Of a DNA stretch of 64,000 nucleotides, positions 31,801 through 39,040 are shown in pieces. The DNA comes from Amycolatopsis camponoti. Its GTDB lineage: Bacteria > Actinomycetota > Actinomycetes > Mycobacteriales > Pseudonocardiaceae. The notes below the pieces were generated by a model. It saw nothing but the letters and a program-made list of their open reading frames with translations, ran no database searches and was not told where the DNA came from. The translations under genes were made by a program, and so were the position numbers. Positions within the stretch are counted from its first letter, which is position 1; every line of letters begins with the position of its first letter. Location: the NCBI RefSeq assembly GCF_902497555.1, contig NZ_CABVGP010000002.1:260501-324500 (forward strand), given 5' to 3'.

Positions 31801-34800
31801 CCTACGGCCGCGACCGGTCCGACGACGAGCCGCTGTGGCTGGGGTCCGTCAAGTCCAACATCGGCCACGCGCAGGCCGCGGCCGGCGTCGCCGGGGTCAT
31901 CAAGATGATCCTCGCGATGCGCCACGGCGAGCTGCCGATGACCCGCCACGGCGACGACCCGTCGCCGCACGTCGACTGGTCCGCGGGCGCGGTCCGGCTG
32001 CTCGCCGAGACGATCCCGTGGCCGGACCGGGGCCACCCGCGCCGCGCCGGTGTGTCGGCTTTCGGCTACAGCGGCACCAACGCGCACGTGATCCTGGAGC
32101 AGGCCCCGCCGGCCGAAGCGGCCGAGCCGGTGCGCGCCGCGGGAGAGCGGCCGTCGGTGCTCCCGCCGTGGCTGCTGACCGCCCGCACCCCGGAAGCCCT
32201 GCCGCTGCAGGCCGCCGCGCTGCTGACCCACCTGGACGAGCACCCGGACCTGGATCCCCTGGACGTGGGGTTCTCGCTGGCCGTCCGCGAGCCGGTGTTG
32301 CCCTACCGCGCCGCCGTGGTCGGAGACGACTTCGTCGCTGGTCTGACCGCGTTGGCCGCGGGTGAGGACTCGCCGATCGTCGTGCGGGGAACCGCCCGCG
32401 GCGGCAAGACGGCGTTCCTGTTCCCCGGCCAGGGCACCCAGCGGCCCGGCATGGGCCGTGAGCTGTGCGCCGCGTTCGGCGTCTTCGAGCACGCCTTCAC
32501 GCAGACGAGTGCGCTCTTCGACGGCCACCTCGGCCGGTCGCTGCGCCAGGTGATGTTCGCCGAGGAGGGCTCGGCCGACGCGCAGCTGCTCGACCGGACC
32601 GCGTTCACCCAGGCCGCGCTCTTCACCATGCAGGTCGCGCTCTACCGCCTGGTCGAGTCGTGGGGCCTGCGCCCGGATGTGCTGATGGGCCACTCCGTCG
32701 GCGAGATCGCCGCGGCCCACGTTTCCGGGGTGCTTTCGCTGAAGGACGCCGTCAAGCTGGTCGCCCACCGCGGTCAGCTCATGGGGGAGCTGTCCGGTGG
32801 TGCCGTCGTCGCGGTGGAAGCCGCCGAGGACGAGGTGACGCCGTTGCTCACCGCCGCCTGCGGGATCGCGGCGATCAACGGACCCACGTCTCTGGTGGTG
32901 TCCGGTGCCGAGTCCGACGTCGTCGCGATCGCCGAGCACTTCACGGCGCGGGGCCGGCGGACCAAGCGGCTGGTGATCAGCCAGGCGATCCACTCACCGC
33001 TGCTCGACGAGATCCTGGACGAGCTGCGCGAGATCGCCGAAGAACTGACTTACGAACCCGCCCGGATCCCGGCAGTGTCCACAGTGGACGGCACCGCGAT
33101 CGATCCGGAGCGGTGGGCCGACCCGGAGTACTGGGTGGCCAACTGCCGGAACTCCGTCCGGTTCCTCGACGGCGTCCGCGCCCTCGAAGCCGCCGGAGTC
33201 GGCCGGTACGTCGAGCTGGGCACCGACGGCACCCTCGCCGCGATGACCCAGGGCTGCCTGGCCGGCGACCCGCGCGACGCCGTGGTGATCGCGCTGCGGG
33301 CCAAGACCCAGGACGAGGTCCGGGGCGCGCAGCTGGCGGCGGGACGCTTCTTCGCCCACGGCCTCGGCCTGACCGGCGCGAAGCTGTTCCGCGGCGCCGA
33401 GCGCGTCGCGCTGCCGCCGTACGCCTTCCACCGCAGCCGGTACTGGCCGGACGTCGACATGGAAGCCCTGCACGCGACCGGCGACCTCGCCGCGACCGGG
33501 CTCGATTCGACCGAGCACCCGCTGGTCTCCGCCGCGCTCGCGGTGGCGGGGTCGACGCAGGTGGTGCTGACCGGGCAGATCTCGGTGCACACGCACCCGT
33601 GGCTGGCCGACCACACCGTCGGTGGCACGATCGTCTTCCCCGGCGCGGGATTCGTCGAGCTGGCCGTGCGGGCCGGCGACGAGACCGGCTGCCCGCGGCT
33701 CGACGAGCTGACCCTGGAAGCGCCGCTGGTGCTGCCCGAGCTGGGCAAGGTGCGGCTGCAGGTCGTCGTCGACGAGCCGGCGGCTTCCGGCCACCGCGCG
33801 GTCGCGGTGTACTCGCAGACCGACAGCGACGACCCCTGGATCCGGCACGCCGCTGGTGTCCTGGCGCCCGCCGCGGATGCGGAGCCGGGTGGGCTGACGG
33901 CCTGGCCGCCCGCCGGTGCCGAGCCGGTTTCCCTGGACGGGCTGTACGAAGGGTTCGCCGCCGCCGGGCTCGGCTACGGGCCCGCGTTCCAGGGCCTGTC
34001 CGCGGCTTGGACCCGCGACGGCGAGGTGTTCGCCGAGGTCGTCGCGACCGAGGCCGTTGCCGGGTTCGGGCTGCACCCGGCCGTCCTCGACGCGGCCCTG
34101 CACGCGATCGGCCTCTGCGACACCGTGACGGTCGCGGGCGGGTTGCCGTTCGCGTGGACCGGCGTCGAACTGCACGCGGCGGGCGCGTCCCGGCTGCGGG
34201 TCCGAGTCGTCCCGCTCGGCGCCGACTCGGTGTCCCTCGAACTGGCGGACCAGACGGGCCGCCCGGTCGCTTCGGTCGGTTCGCTCGTGCTGCGGGCGGC
34301 GGCGGCGACGGGTGTCGCGGTGACGCGGCCGCCCAAGTCCTTGCACGGCTGGGCGTGGCAGCAAGTGCCCGTGCCCACCGGTCCGGTCGCCGACGTCGAG
34401 ATCCTGGATCCGCCCACTTCGGACTCGGTGGCGGAGACCCTGGCCCGGGTGCTCGACCGGGTGCGGGACCGGCTGAGCGGGTCGCAGGCCACGGTGGTGG
34501 TGGTCACCCGCGGCGCGGTCGCGCTCGACGGCGAGGACGTCACCGATCTGGCCGGTGCGGCCGTGTGGGGCCTGATCCGCTCCGCGCAGTCCGAGAACCC
34601 CGGCCGGTTCGTGCTCGCCGACATCGACGCGCACGCCGGTTCGGCGGCCGTCCTGCCGCGGCTCGTGGCCGCCGGGGAACCGCAGCTCGTCGTGCGGAAC
34701 GGCGTCGCGTACGGCGGTCGGCTGACCCGGCTCGCGCCGTCCACCGAAGGGCCCGCGTCGGAGTTCGACGGCACCACGCTCGTCACCGGAGCGACCGGCG

Positions 34801-36626
34801 CGCTCGGCTCGCAACTGGTGCGGCACCTGGTCACCGAGCACGGCGTCCGGAAGCTGGTGCTCGTCAGCCGCCGGGGCGCGGCTCCCGGCCAGGTCGAGGA
34901 GCTGACCGAACTGGGCGCGGACGTCACGGTCGCCGCGTGCGACGCCGCCGACGCCGACGCGCTGAAGGAAGTGCTTGCTGAGCACGAGGTGACCGCGGTG
35001 GTGCACCTGGCGGCCGTGGTGGACGATGCGACGCTGCCGTCCCTGACCCCCGACCGGCTGGCCGCCGTCCTGCGGCCCAAGGTCGACGCGGCGCTCAACC
35101 TGCACCGGCTGACGTCGAACCTGAAGGCGTTCGTGCTGTTCTCGTCGGTCGCCGGGCTCCTGGGCAACGCCGGCCAGGGCGCGTACGCCGCCGCGAACAG
35201 CTTCCTCGACGGACTGGCCGCGCACCGGCGTGCCCAGGGAATGCCCGCGCAGTCCCTGGCCTGGGGGCTGTGGGAGGCGACCGCGGGGCTGTCCGAAGTG
35301 GACCGGACGCGGATGGCGCGCACCGGCCTGACGCCACTGTCCACAGAGGAAGGATTGGCGCTGTTCGACGCGGCCGTCGCCCGGCCGGAGGCCCTGCTGG
35401 TGCCGATGAAGGTCGACACCGGTTCGGAGGCGGGCGACGTCCCGCCGGCGTTCCGGGCACTGGTGCCGCAAACGCGGCGGACGGCGTCGGCGGGCGGGCC
35501 GACGCTGAAGGAGCGCCTGGCCGGGCTCGAACCGCTGCGGCGGGAGCGGGCCGTGCTCGACCTCGTCCTGGACCGGACCGCGGGCCTGCTCGGCTACGCC
35601 GGCGGCAGCGCGATCGAGGCACAGCGGCACTTCCTGGAGTCCGGTTTGGACTCGCTGACCGCCGTCGAGCTGCGCAACGGGCTCAACGAGGACACCGGGC
35701 TGCGGCTGCCGCCGACCGTCGTCTTCGACCACCAGACTCCCGCGGGGCTGGCCGCGCACCTGCTGTCCGAACTGGACGGTGACGTGGCCGTGGCGGTGCG
35801 GGCCGCGGAACCCGACGCGCTGGCGGACGTCTTCGCCGACGCGGTGCGGGCCGGTCGCGTCGAGGACGGGCTGAGCATGCTGGCCGCGGTGGCCAACCTC
35901 CGGCCGGCGTTCACCTCGCCCGCCGACATCGACGGCCTGCCGGCCCCGGTGCGGCTGAAGGAAGGCACGGCCGGGACCGAGCTGTTCTGCTTCAGCACGC
36001 CGGTCGCGACCGGCGGCGTCTACCAGTACGCGAAGCTGGCCGCCGGCTTCGGCGACGACCGGGAGCTGCACGCCGTGCCGATGCCCGGTTTCCTGCCGGG
36101 AGAAGCACTTCCGGCGACGTCGGAGGCGATCGTCGAGGTGCTGGCGGAGAGCCTGCGCAAGTCCGCGGGCGACCGGCCGTTCGCGCTGCTCGGGTACTCC
36201 TCGGCGGGCATCCTGGTGCACGCGGTGGCGGAGTGCCTGGAACGCGGCGGAACCCCGGCGGCGGGCATCGTCCTCCTGGACACGTACGTGATCAACGGCG
36301 ACGACGCGATCGGCGACGGCGCGGCGGACCTGGCGAAGGGCATGCTGGCGAACGAGTCCCAGTACGGCTCGTTCGACCGGGCGAAGCTGACGGCGATGGC
36401 CCGCTACATGGACCTGCTGCCCGGCATCGCGATCGGCGGCATCTCGACGCCGTCGTTGCTGGTCCGCGCCGGGGAGCCGTTCGACGCGGAGGCCCGCAAC
36501 TGGCAGACGACGTGGTCGCACGCGGACGACGTGCGCATCGCGAAGGGGCACCACTTCACGCTGATCGACACCGACGCCCCGACCACGGCGGCCACGGTCG
36601 CCGACTGGCTCGCGGGCCTGGACTGA
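25806..36626 (+). CDS. Modular type I PKS C with terminal thioesterase: KS-AT-DH-KR-ACP-KS-AT-DH-KR-ACP-TE
   Basis: The 3606-aa protein opens with a class 1b docking helix (EDKLVGALRASLKESERLRE). Module C1: KS Cys193, malonyl AT (Ser636, HAFH 734-737), DH ([10 protein letters not shown], His937), B-type KR with LDD, ACP Ser1619. Module C2: KS Cys1847 with a divergent N-terminal loop, AT with GHSVGE (Ser2297) but QAIH at 2393-2396 in place of HAFH, DH (HTVGGTIVFP, His2603), KR with VDD, ACP Ser3283. The type I thioesterase has GYSSAG (Ser3465) and a C-terminal GHHFTLID. It should release the finished chain by hydrolysis or macrocyclisation, so this is the last PKS of the line even though D, E and F lie downstream. 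GTG 25806 is chosen over upstream codons because of the RBS and docking motif. Confidence 0.96.
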   Translation: MGNSEDKLVGALRASLKESERLREKNRRLTEAAREPIAIIGMACRFPGGATTPEELWRILDGGVDAIGEFPANRGWDLDRLYDPTGERTGSSYVREGGFLHDALDFDADLFGISPREALLMDPQQRLLLETSWEAFERAGIAPHSVKGSPTGVFAGTMYHNYQGSYGSSGVISGRLAYTFGLEGPAVTIDTACSSSLVALHMAVQALRSGECSLALAGGVSVMSTPRTFVEFSLDGTLARSARCRAFADSADGTGWSEGCGMLLVEKLSDARRNGHPVLAIVRGTAINQDGASNGMTAPNGPAQQRVIRQALANARVSPDEVDVVEAHGTATKLGDPIEAGALLATYGQGRPENSPLWLGSVKSNVGHTQAASGVAGVLKIVLALNNEVLPQTLHVDQPTRQVDWSAGQVELLTERRPWERNGHPRRGAVSCFGLSGTNAHVILEEAPDPEDIEETPRDDAAIPFVLSGRTPQALRAQAERLLTALDENPAELLDVARTLAAGRTHLDHRAAFVASDRAELLTALRGFADGEPGALTGVARGETNTAFLFSGQGSQRSGMGAVLGAKYPVFAQAYAEACAELDQHLDRPIREVIDTDADALSQTGNTQAALFAFEVALFRLVASWGLVPDAVCGHSIGELAAAHCAGVLSLADAAKLVAARGRLMQALPTGGAMVAVEGTPEEVAAYDPQGTVDVAAVNGPRSVVISGAESAVVAVGDKFVDAGRRTTRLKVSHAFHSRLMDPMLAEFRAVAKSLTYARPELTVISSVTGAEVSAELTDPEYWVSNVRQPVRFADAVRALAAEGVNRFLELGPDAPLTAAVPQSAETAVAVAAQRRDVPEDVALTTALAHLHVRGVVPDWAAHFASRGAGRADLPTYAFQNQRYWLEVSSESGDLSSIGLDPVDHPLLGAATLLADADGLVLSGRISATTHPWLDDHVVGGAILLPGTAFVELAVRAGDEAGCGRVRDLTLHAPLVLPAKGAARIQVWIGKPAADGSRPISVHSRPDDLAVTAGWTRHADGTLAPATAGTTFDLSAWPPAGAEVVDLDGMYDLLAEAGMAYGPVFQGLRAAWRAGDDIFAEVALPEQDRLGAEAFGLHPAVFDASLHAVGLSSAAGEGTTLPYSWSDVELLAAGAASLRVHVRPTGDQTVELRLADSAGAPVARVGQLGLRRISEEQLAAARAKPGGTDSLYRVDWVPTTLPEASEVDFSVYEVKPGTTAAAAKKAVHSALPEIREADGRLLVVTSGDLAGAAVAGLVRSAQVENPGRIVLVEGTATPEQLAAISAADETSVRVTGTEVAVPRLVRATPEAGDTPEWGTVLITGGTGALGRLVAKHLVRQHGVKDLVLVSRRGPDAGGAAELVAELAELGAEATVVAADLANRAKVRALLKKYPVTSVVHAAGVLDDGVLASMTPERIDGVFDPKALAAWHLHELAGDLTAFVTFSSAAGVLGAPGQANYAAANAFLDALTAVRRAEGKPGHSLAWGMWESAAGMAGETHGKRGLGAFGVEEGLALFDAAVGAAGDEYVPIKLDLPALREAGGGVPDLLRGLVPASRRTVSDREAGADSLLGKLIRLPAEKRLGHLLDLVVQHSAAVLGHGSADLVDADRAFKDLGFDSLTAVELRNALNEATGLTLTATLVFDYPTAGDLAAHLHESLLGELEDAVEAEEVTASTDEPIAIVGMACRFPGGVTTPDELWELVAAGRDGTSRFPEDRSWDLDYWLGMAAAAGKEPNGGFVTGATDFDAGFFGISPNEAVMMDPQQRMLLEACWEACESAGIDPLSLKGTDTGVFAGVMQSDYDPGPLGTVEHNGLFRGSGALGSVVSGRVAYTYGLEGPAVSIDTACSSSLVALHLAVQALRQGDCSLALAGGVAALVSPEPFVHFDNSGTATDGRTKAYSAAADGVGWAEGVGLLVVERLSDARRNGHEVLAVVRSSAVNSDGASNGLTAPNGPSQERVIKRALKIAGLRAADVDAVEGHGTGTTLGDPIEANALLATYGRDRSDDEPLWLGSVKSNIGHAQAAAGVAGVIKMILAMRHGELPMTRHGDDPSPHVDWSAGAVRLLAETIPWPDRGHPRRAGVSAFGYSGTNAHVILEQAPPAEAAEPVRAAGERPSVLPPWLLTARTPEALPLQAAALLTHLDEHPDLDPLDVGFSLAVREPVLPYRAAVVGDDFVAGLTALAAGEDSPIVVRGTARGGKTAFLFPGQGTQRPGMGRELCAAFGVFEHAFTQTSALFDGHLGRSLRQVMFAEEGSADAQLLDRTAFTQAALFTMQVALYRLVESWGLRPDVLMGHSVGEIAAAHVSGVLSLKDAVKLVAHRGQLMGELSGGAVVAVEAAEDEVTPLLTAACGIAAINGPTSLVVSGAESDVVAIAEHFTARGRRTKRLVISQAIHSPLLDEILDELREIAEELTYEPARIPAVSTVDGTAIDPERWADPEYWVANCRNSVRFLDGVRALEAAGVGRYVELGTDGTLAAMTQGCLAGDPRDAVVIALRAKTQDEVRGAQLAAGRFFAHGLGLTGAKLFRGAERVALPPYAFHRSRYWPDVDMEALHATGDLAATGLDSTEHPLVSAALAVAGSTQVVLTGQISVHTHPWLADHTVGGTIVFPGAGFVELAVRAGDETGCPRLDELTLEAPLVLPELGKVRLQVVVDEPAASGHRAVAVYSQTDSDDPWIRHAAGVLAPAADAEPGGLTAWPPAGAEPVSLDGLYEGFAAAGLGYGPAFQGLSAAWTRDGEVFAEVVATEAVAGFGLHPAVLDAALHAIGLCDTVTVAGGLPFAWTGVELHAAGASRLRVRVVPLGADSVSLELADQTGRPVASVGSLVLRAAAATGVAVTRPPKSLHGWAWQQVPVPTGPVADVEILDPPTSDSVAETLARVLDRVRDRLSGSQATVVVVTRGAVALDGEDVTDLAGAAVWGLIRSAQSENPGRFVLADIDAHAGSAAVLPRLVAAGEPQLVVRNGVAYGGRLTRLAPSTEGPASEFDGTTLVTGATGALGSQLVRHLVTEHGVRKLVLVSRRGAAPGQVEELTELGADVTVAACDAADADALKEVLAEHEVTAVVHLAAVVDDATLPSLTPDRLAAVLRPKVDAALNLHRLTSNLKAFVLFSSVAGLLGNAGQGAYAAANSFLDGLAAHRRAQGMPAQSLAWGLWEATAGLSEVDRTRMARTGLTPLSTEEGLALFDAAVARPEALLVPMKVDTGSEAGDVPPAFRALVPQTRRTASAGGPTLKERLAGLEPLRRERAVLDLVLDRTAGLLGYAGGSAIEAQRHFLESGLDSLTAVELRNGLNEDTGLRLPPTVVFDHQTPAGLAAHLLSELDGDVAVAVRAAEPDALADVFADAVRAGRVEDGLSMLAAVANLRPAFTSPADIDGLPAPVRLKEGTAGTELFCFSTPVATGGVYQYAKLAAGFGDDRELHAVPMPGFLPGEALPATSEAIVEVLAESLRKSAGDRPFALLGYSSAGILVHAVAECLERGGTPAAGIVLLDTYVINGDDAIGDGAADLAKGMLANESQYGSFDRAKLTAMARYMDLLPGIAIGGISTPSLLVRAGEPFDAEARNWQTTWSHADDVRIAKGHHFTLIDTDAPTTAATVADWLAGLD

Positions 36627-36629
36627 CGC

Positions 36630-36677
36630 GGTCGTGAGTGAGAAACAGTGTTCTAACCCTGTTTCTCACTCACGACC
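36630..36677. terminator. Palindromic repeat acting as terminator between PKS C and tetR
   Basis: Arms of 19 bases (36630-36648 and 36659-36677) pair perfectly around a 10-base loop. It begins four bases after the stop of PKS C and ends before the stop of the convergent tetR gene. The sequence is a near copy of the palindrome inside PKS A at 6521-6568. Confidence 0.8.
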
Positions 36678-36695
36678 AGCCGCGGCAGACCCGGG

Positions 36696-37421
36696 TCAGA
36701 AGATGCTCGCCATCCCGGCCACGCCGGCCAGCACGGGCTCGAGCCCGGCCGTCAGGAACGCTTCGCGGTCCTCGGCGGTGACCGGGTACCGGCCGTCGGA
36801 CACCAGGGCCGCCAGCTCGTCCGACCCGTGCCGGGGCAGGTGGAGCGCCAGGTGGTCGCGCACGGCCGCCGCTTCGGCGGGCGCCGCCGGGGTGGCCAGG
36901 CGGACGGCCGCGGCGGTGGCGAACCCCGTCACCATCGTTTCGCAGCCGAGCAGGTGCTCACCGCGGACACCCGCGGCGGCACACGCCCGCAGGAGGAGCT
37001 CGGTCCACGCCAGGCGGTTCGGGGTCACCGGGTCGCCGCGCATCGGCAGGTCCAGCAGCCAGGTCCGGCTCAGCAGCCGGTCGAGCACCGCCCGCGTCCA
37101 GTCCCGGACGTCGGCACGCCAGTCGCCCGACGACGCGAGCCCCTCGGGCGGCGGGCCCCAGCCCGCGTCGGCGAGCAGGACCGTCAGCTCCTCCTTGGAG
37201 CTCACGTACCGGTACAGCGCGTTGGTCGTCACGCCCACCTCGTGGGCGATGTTCGGCAGCGAGGCGTTCGCCACGCCCTCGGCGTCGGCGAGTCCCACGG
37301 CCGCCGCGACGATCTGCGCCACCGAGTGCGACGGCTTGGGCCCGCGGCGGGGCGGCGGCGTGCCGCCCCAGGCCAGTGTCATCCCGGGGGGCAGCTCCGG
37401 GGTGGTGTCCCTGTCCAGCAT
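36696..37421 (-). CDS. TetR-family repressor of the export cassette
   Basis: The 241-aa protein has an N-terminal helix-turn-helix (about residues 34-80, ending NALYRYVSSKEEL) and a C-terminal ligand-binding domain with no specific name assignable. ATG 37421 follows CAGGGA at good spacing. It is divergent from a small membrane-protein gene, and an AAACTGTG-N9-CAC site lies between them, with a perfect second copy before the ABC genes. The arrangement implies autoregulation and repression of the exporter, relieved by the polyketide or an intermediate. Confidence 0.92.
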   Translation of the reverse strand: MLDRDTTPELPPGMTLAWGGTPPPRRGPKPSHSVAQIVAAAVGLADAEGVANASLPNIAHEVGVTTNALYRYVSSKEELTVLLADAGWGPPPEGLASSGDWRADVRDWTRAVLDRLLSRTWLLDLPMRGDPVTPNRLAWTELLLRACAAAGVRGEHLLGCETMVTGFATAAAVRLATPAAPAEAAAVRDHLALHLPRHGSDELAALVSDGRYPVTAEDREAFLTAGLEPVLAGVAGMASIF

Positions 37422-37453
37422 GGTGCGTCTTCCCTGGCGAGTGCTCCGGCAGT

Positions 37454-37478
37454 AAACTGTGAGAGTCTTACACTGATT
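37454..37478. promoter_or_regulatory. Probable TetR operator 1
   Basis: AAACTGTG (37454-37461), a 9-base spacer and CACTGATT (37471-37478) form an imperfect dyad. The left half and spacing are the same as in the perfect site at 37988-38012. It lies between the divergent tetR and 37498 genes. Confidence 0.65.
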
Positions 37479-37497
37479 TGGGCGGAGGGCGAGCGAC

Positions 37498-37929
37498 GTG
37501 AGCGAGAACAGGCCGGTGGCCACGGCCGTCGGCCGGCTCCTGTGGCCGGAGCGTACGCGGGTCACCGAGCTGGATCGCAAGCTCGCCATCACGCGGATCG
37601 AGCACGACCGCGCCGAGGGCCGGTGCCCCGACGCCGAGGTCAGGCTCGCCCGCGTGCGGCTGGCCACGACGCAGGCGGCGCTGGACAGCGCGGTCGCCGG
37701 CCGGTCCGAATCCGCGGTGCCGCCCATCCTGGAAGCCGCCCCGCGGGTCGGGCTCGCGGTCTGGGCCGTGGTCAGCGTGGTCAACCTGGTGGTCTACCTG
37801 GTCCTCGGGATGGCGAACGGCCAGTGGGACGGGCCGTGGGTGCTGTGGCCGGTGCTCGGCGGCGGCCTGCTGGTGCTCGGCCTGTGGTCCACGCGGGAGC
37901 GGGACCGCCGGATGCGGCTGGGCGAGTAG
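37498..37929 (+). CDS. Small two-TM membrane protein of the export cassette
   Basis: The 143-aa product starts at GTG 37498 behind GGAGGG. The first 75 residues are charged and helical; two hydrophobic segments follow (VGLAVWAVVSVVNLVVYLVL and VLWPVLGGGLLVLGLW), then a basic tail. The C-terminal half resembles the short protein encoded at 38040, and both look like 2TM-type domains. It is the first gene under TetR operator 1. No function can be named; an accessory role to the transporter is inferred from position. Confidence 0.75.
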   Translation: MSENRPVATAVGRLLWPERTRVTELDRKLAITRIEHDRAEGRCPDAEVRLARVRLATTQAALDSAVAGRSESAVPPILEAAPRVGLAVWAVVSVVNLVVYLVLGMANGQWDGPWVLWPVLGGGLLVLGLWSTRERDRRMRLGE

Positions 37930-37933
37930 GGGC

Positions 37934-37959
37934 GACCCCTGTTCCCGGTCACCGGGGTC
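37934..37959 (+). terminator. Weak hairpin after the 37498 gene
   Basis: GACCCC (37934-37939) pairs with GGGGTC (37954-37959). There is no T run. It may attenuate transcription into the next unit, which has its own operator. Confidence 0.3.
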
Positions 37960-37987
37960 CGGGTTCCCCTCGGCGCGGGACTGCGTT

Positions 37988-38012
37988 AAACTGTGCAATC
38001 CATACACAGTTT
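37988..38012. promoter_or_regulatory. Probable TetR operator 2 (perfect dyad)
   Basis: AAACTGTG (37988-37995), a 9-base spacer and CACAGTTT (38005-38012) are exact inverted repeats, 28 bases before the start of the three-gene exporter unit. The match to operator 1 supports control of both units by the same repressor. Confidence 0.75.
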
Positions 38013-38039
38013 TGTTCGTACCTGAGATCGGGGGCCGAG

Positions 38040-38276
38040 ATGGCCGAGACGACAGACGGTTCCACGACCGGGGGGCGCACGGCCCTCAAGGTGGTCACGA
38101 TCGTGTGGCTCGCCGGCACCGGCATTCACCTGCTGATCTGGCTGATCATGTGCTTCGCGACGCTCAGCCTGCACTCGCCGTTCTTCATCTGGCCGCTGAT
38201 CGGCGGCGCGGTCATCGTGGTGCCCTGGTACCTCGCGACCCGCAACCGCTCGACCGAACGGATCGCCCGGGGATGA
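38040..38276 (+). CDS. Short 2TM-domain-like membrane protein
   Basis: The 78-aa protein has two hydrophobic segments (VVTIVWLAGTGIHLLIWLIM and FFIWPLIGGAVIVVPWYL) and a basic C-terminus, in the style of 2TM-domain proteins. ATG 38040 follows GGGGGCCGAG. Its TGA overlaps the ATG of the ABC ATPase (ATGA), so the two are translationally coupled. It is a likely small subunit or partner of the transporter, but no reaction can be assigned. Confidence 0.8.
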   Translation: MAETTDGSTTGGRTALKVVTIVWLAGTGIHLLIWLIMCFATLSLHSPFFIWPLIGGAVIVVPWYLATRNRSTERIARG

Positions 38277-39040
38277 CTACCTTGACGACCACCGGTTCGC
38301 CCGTCCGGCTGGACTCGGTGAAGAAGACGTACGGGCGCGGCGAGAGCGGCGTGGTCGCGCTCGCCGGGGTCAGCGTGGAGTTCCCCGCCGGCAGCTTCAC
38401 CGCCGTGATGGGGCCTTCGGGGTCCGGCAAGAGCACCCTGCTGCACTGCGCCGCCGGGCTCGACCGGCCCGACGAGGGCAGCGTCACGCTCGTCGGCGTC
38501 GACCTCAAGGGCCGCAACGAGACCCAGCTGACCGAACTGCGCCGCGAGCACGTGGCGTTCGTTTTCCAGTCCTTCAACCTGATGCCCGCGCTCAACGTCG
38601 AGGAGAACATCACCCTCCCGATGCTGCTGGCGGGCAAGGAACCGGACCGGACGTGGATCGCGCAGGTCGTCGAGCGGGTCGGCCTGTCGCAGCGGGTCGG
38701 GCACCGTCCCGGCGAGCTGTCCGGCGGCCAGCAGCAGCGCGTGGCGATCGCCCGCGCGCTCGCCGGCCGCTCGGCGGTGACCTTCGCCGACGAGCCGACC
38801 GGCGCCTTGGACACGACCACCGCGCTCGAGGTGCTCGGTCTGCTGCGCGAGCTGGCCGACGCCGGCCAGACGATCGTCATGGTCACCCACGACCCGGTCG
38901 CCGCGTCGTTCGCCGACGAGGTGCTCTTCCTGGTGGACGGGCAGATCGTGACCAAGATGGCCACCCCGGCCGTCGAGATGGTCGCCGCGGAGCTGGCGCG
39001 TCTCGGTGCCCAGGCCAAGCAGGCGAGGGGGCGGCAGTGA
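38273..39040 (+). CDS. ABC transporter ATP-binding protein (MacB/LolD type)
   Basis: The 255-aa ATPase has Walker A GPSGSGKS (47-54), the signature LSGGQQQRVAIARAL, Walker B VTFADEPTGALD and the H-loop VTHDP. Q-loop FQSFNLMP and the overall type match the LolD/MacB family that pairs with FtsX-like permeases. Its stop overlaps the GTG of the permease gene. It should energise efflux of the polyketide or another hydrophobic compound; the cassette is under the adjacent TetR. Confidence 0.95.
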   Translation: MTTLTTTGSPVRLDSVKKTYGRGESGVVALAGVSVEFPAGSFTAVMGPSGSGKSTLLHCAAGLDRPDEGSVTLVGVDLKGRNETQLTELRREHVAFVFQSFNLMPALNVEENITLPMLLAGKEPDRTWIAQVVERVGLSQRVGHRPGELSGGQQQRVAIARALAGRSAVTFADEPTGALDTTTALEVLGLLRELADAGQTIVMVTHDPVAASFADEVLFLVDGQIVTKMATPAVEMVAAELARLGAQAKQARGRQ

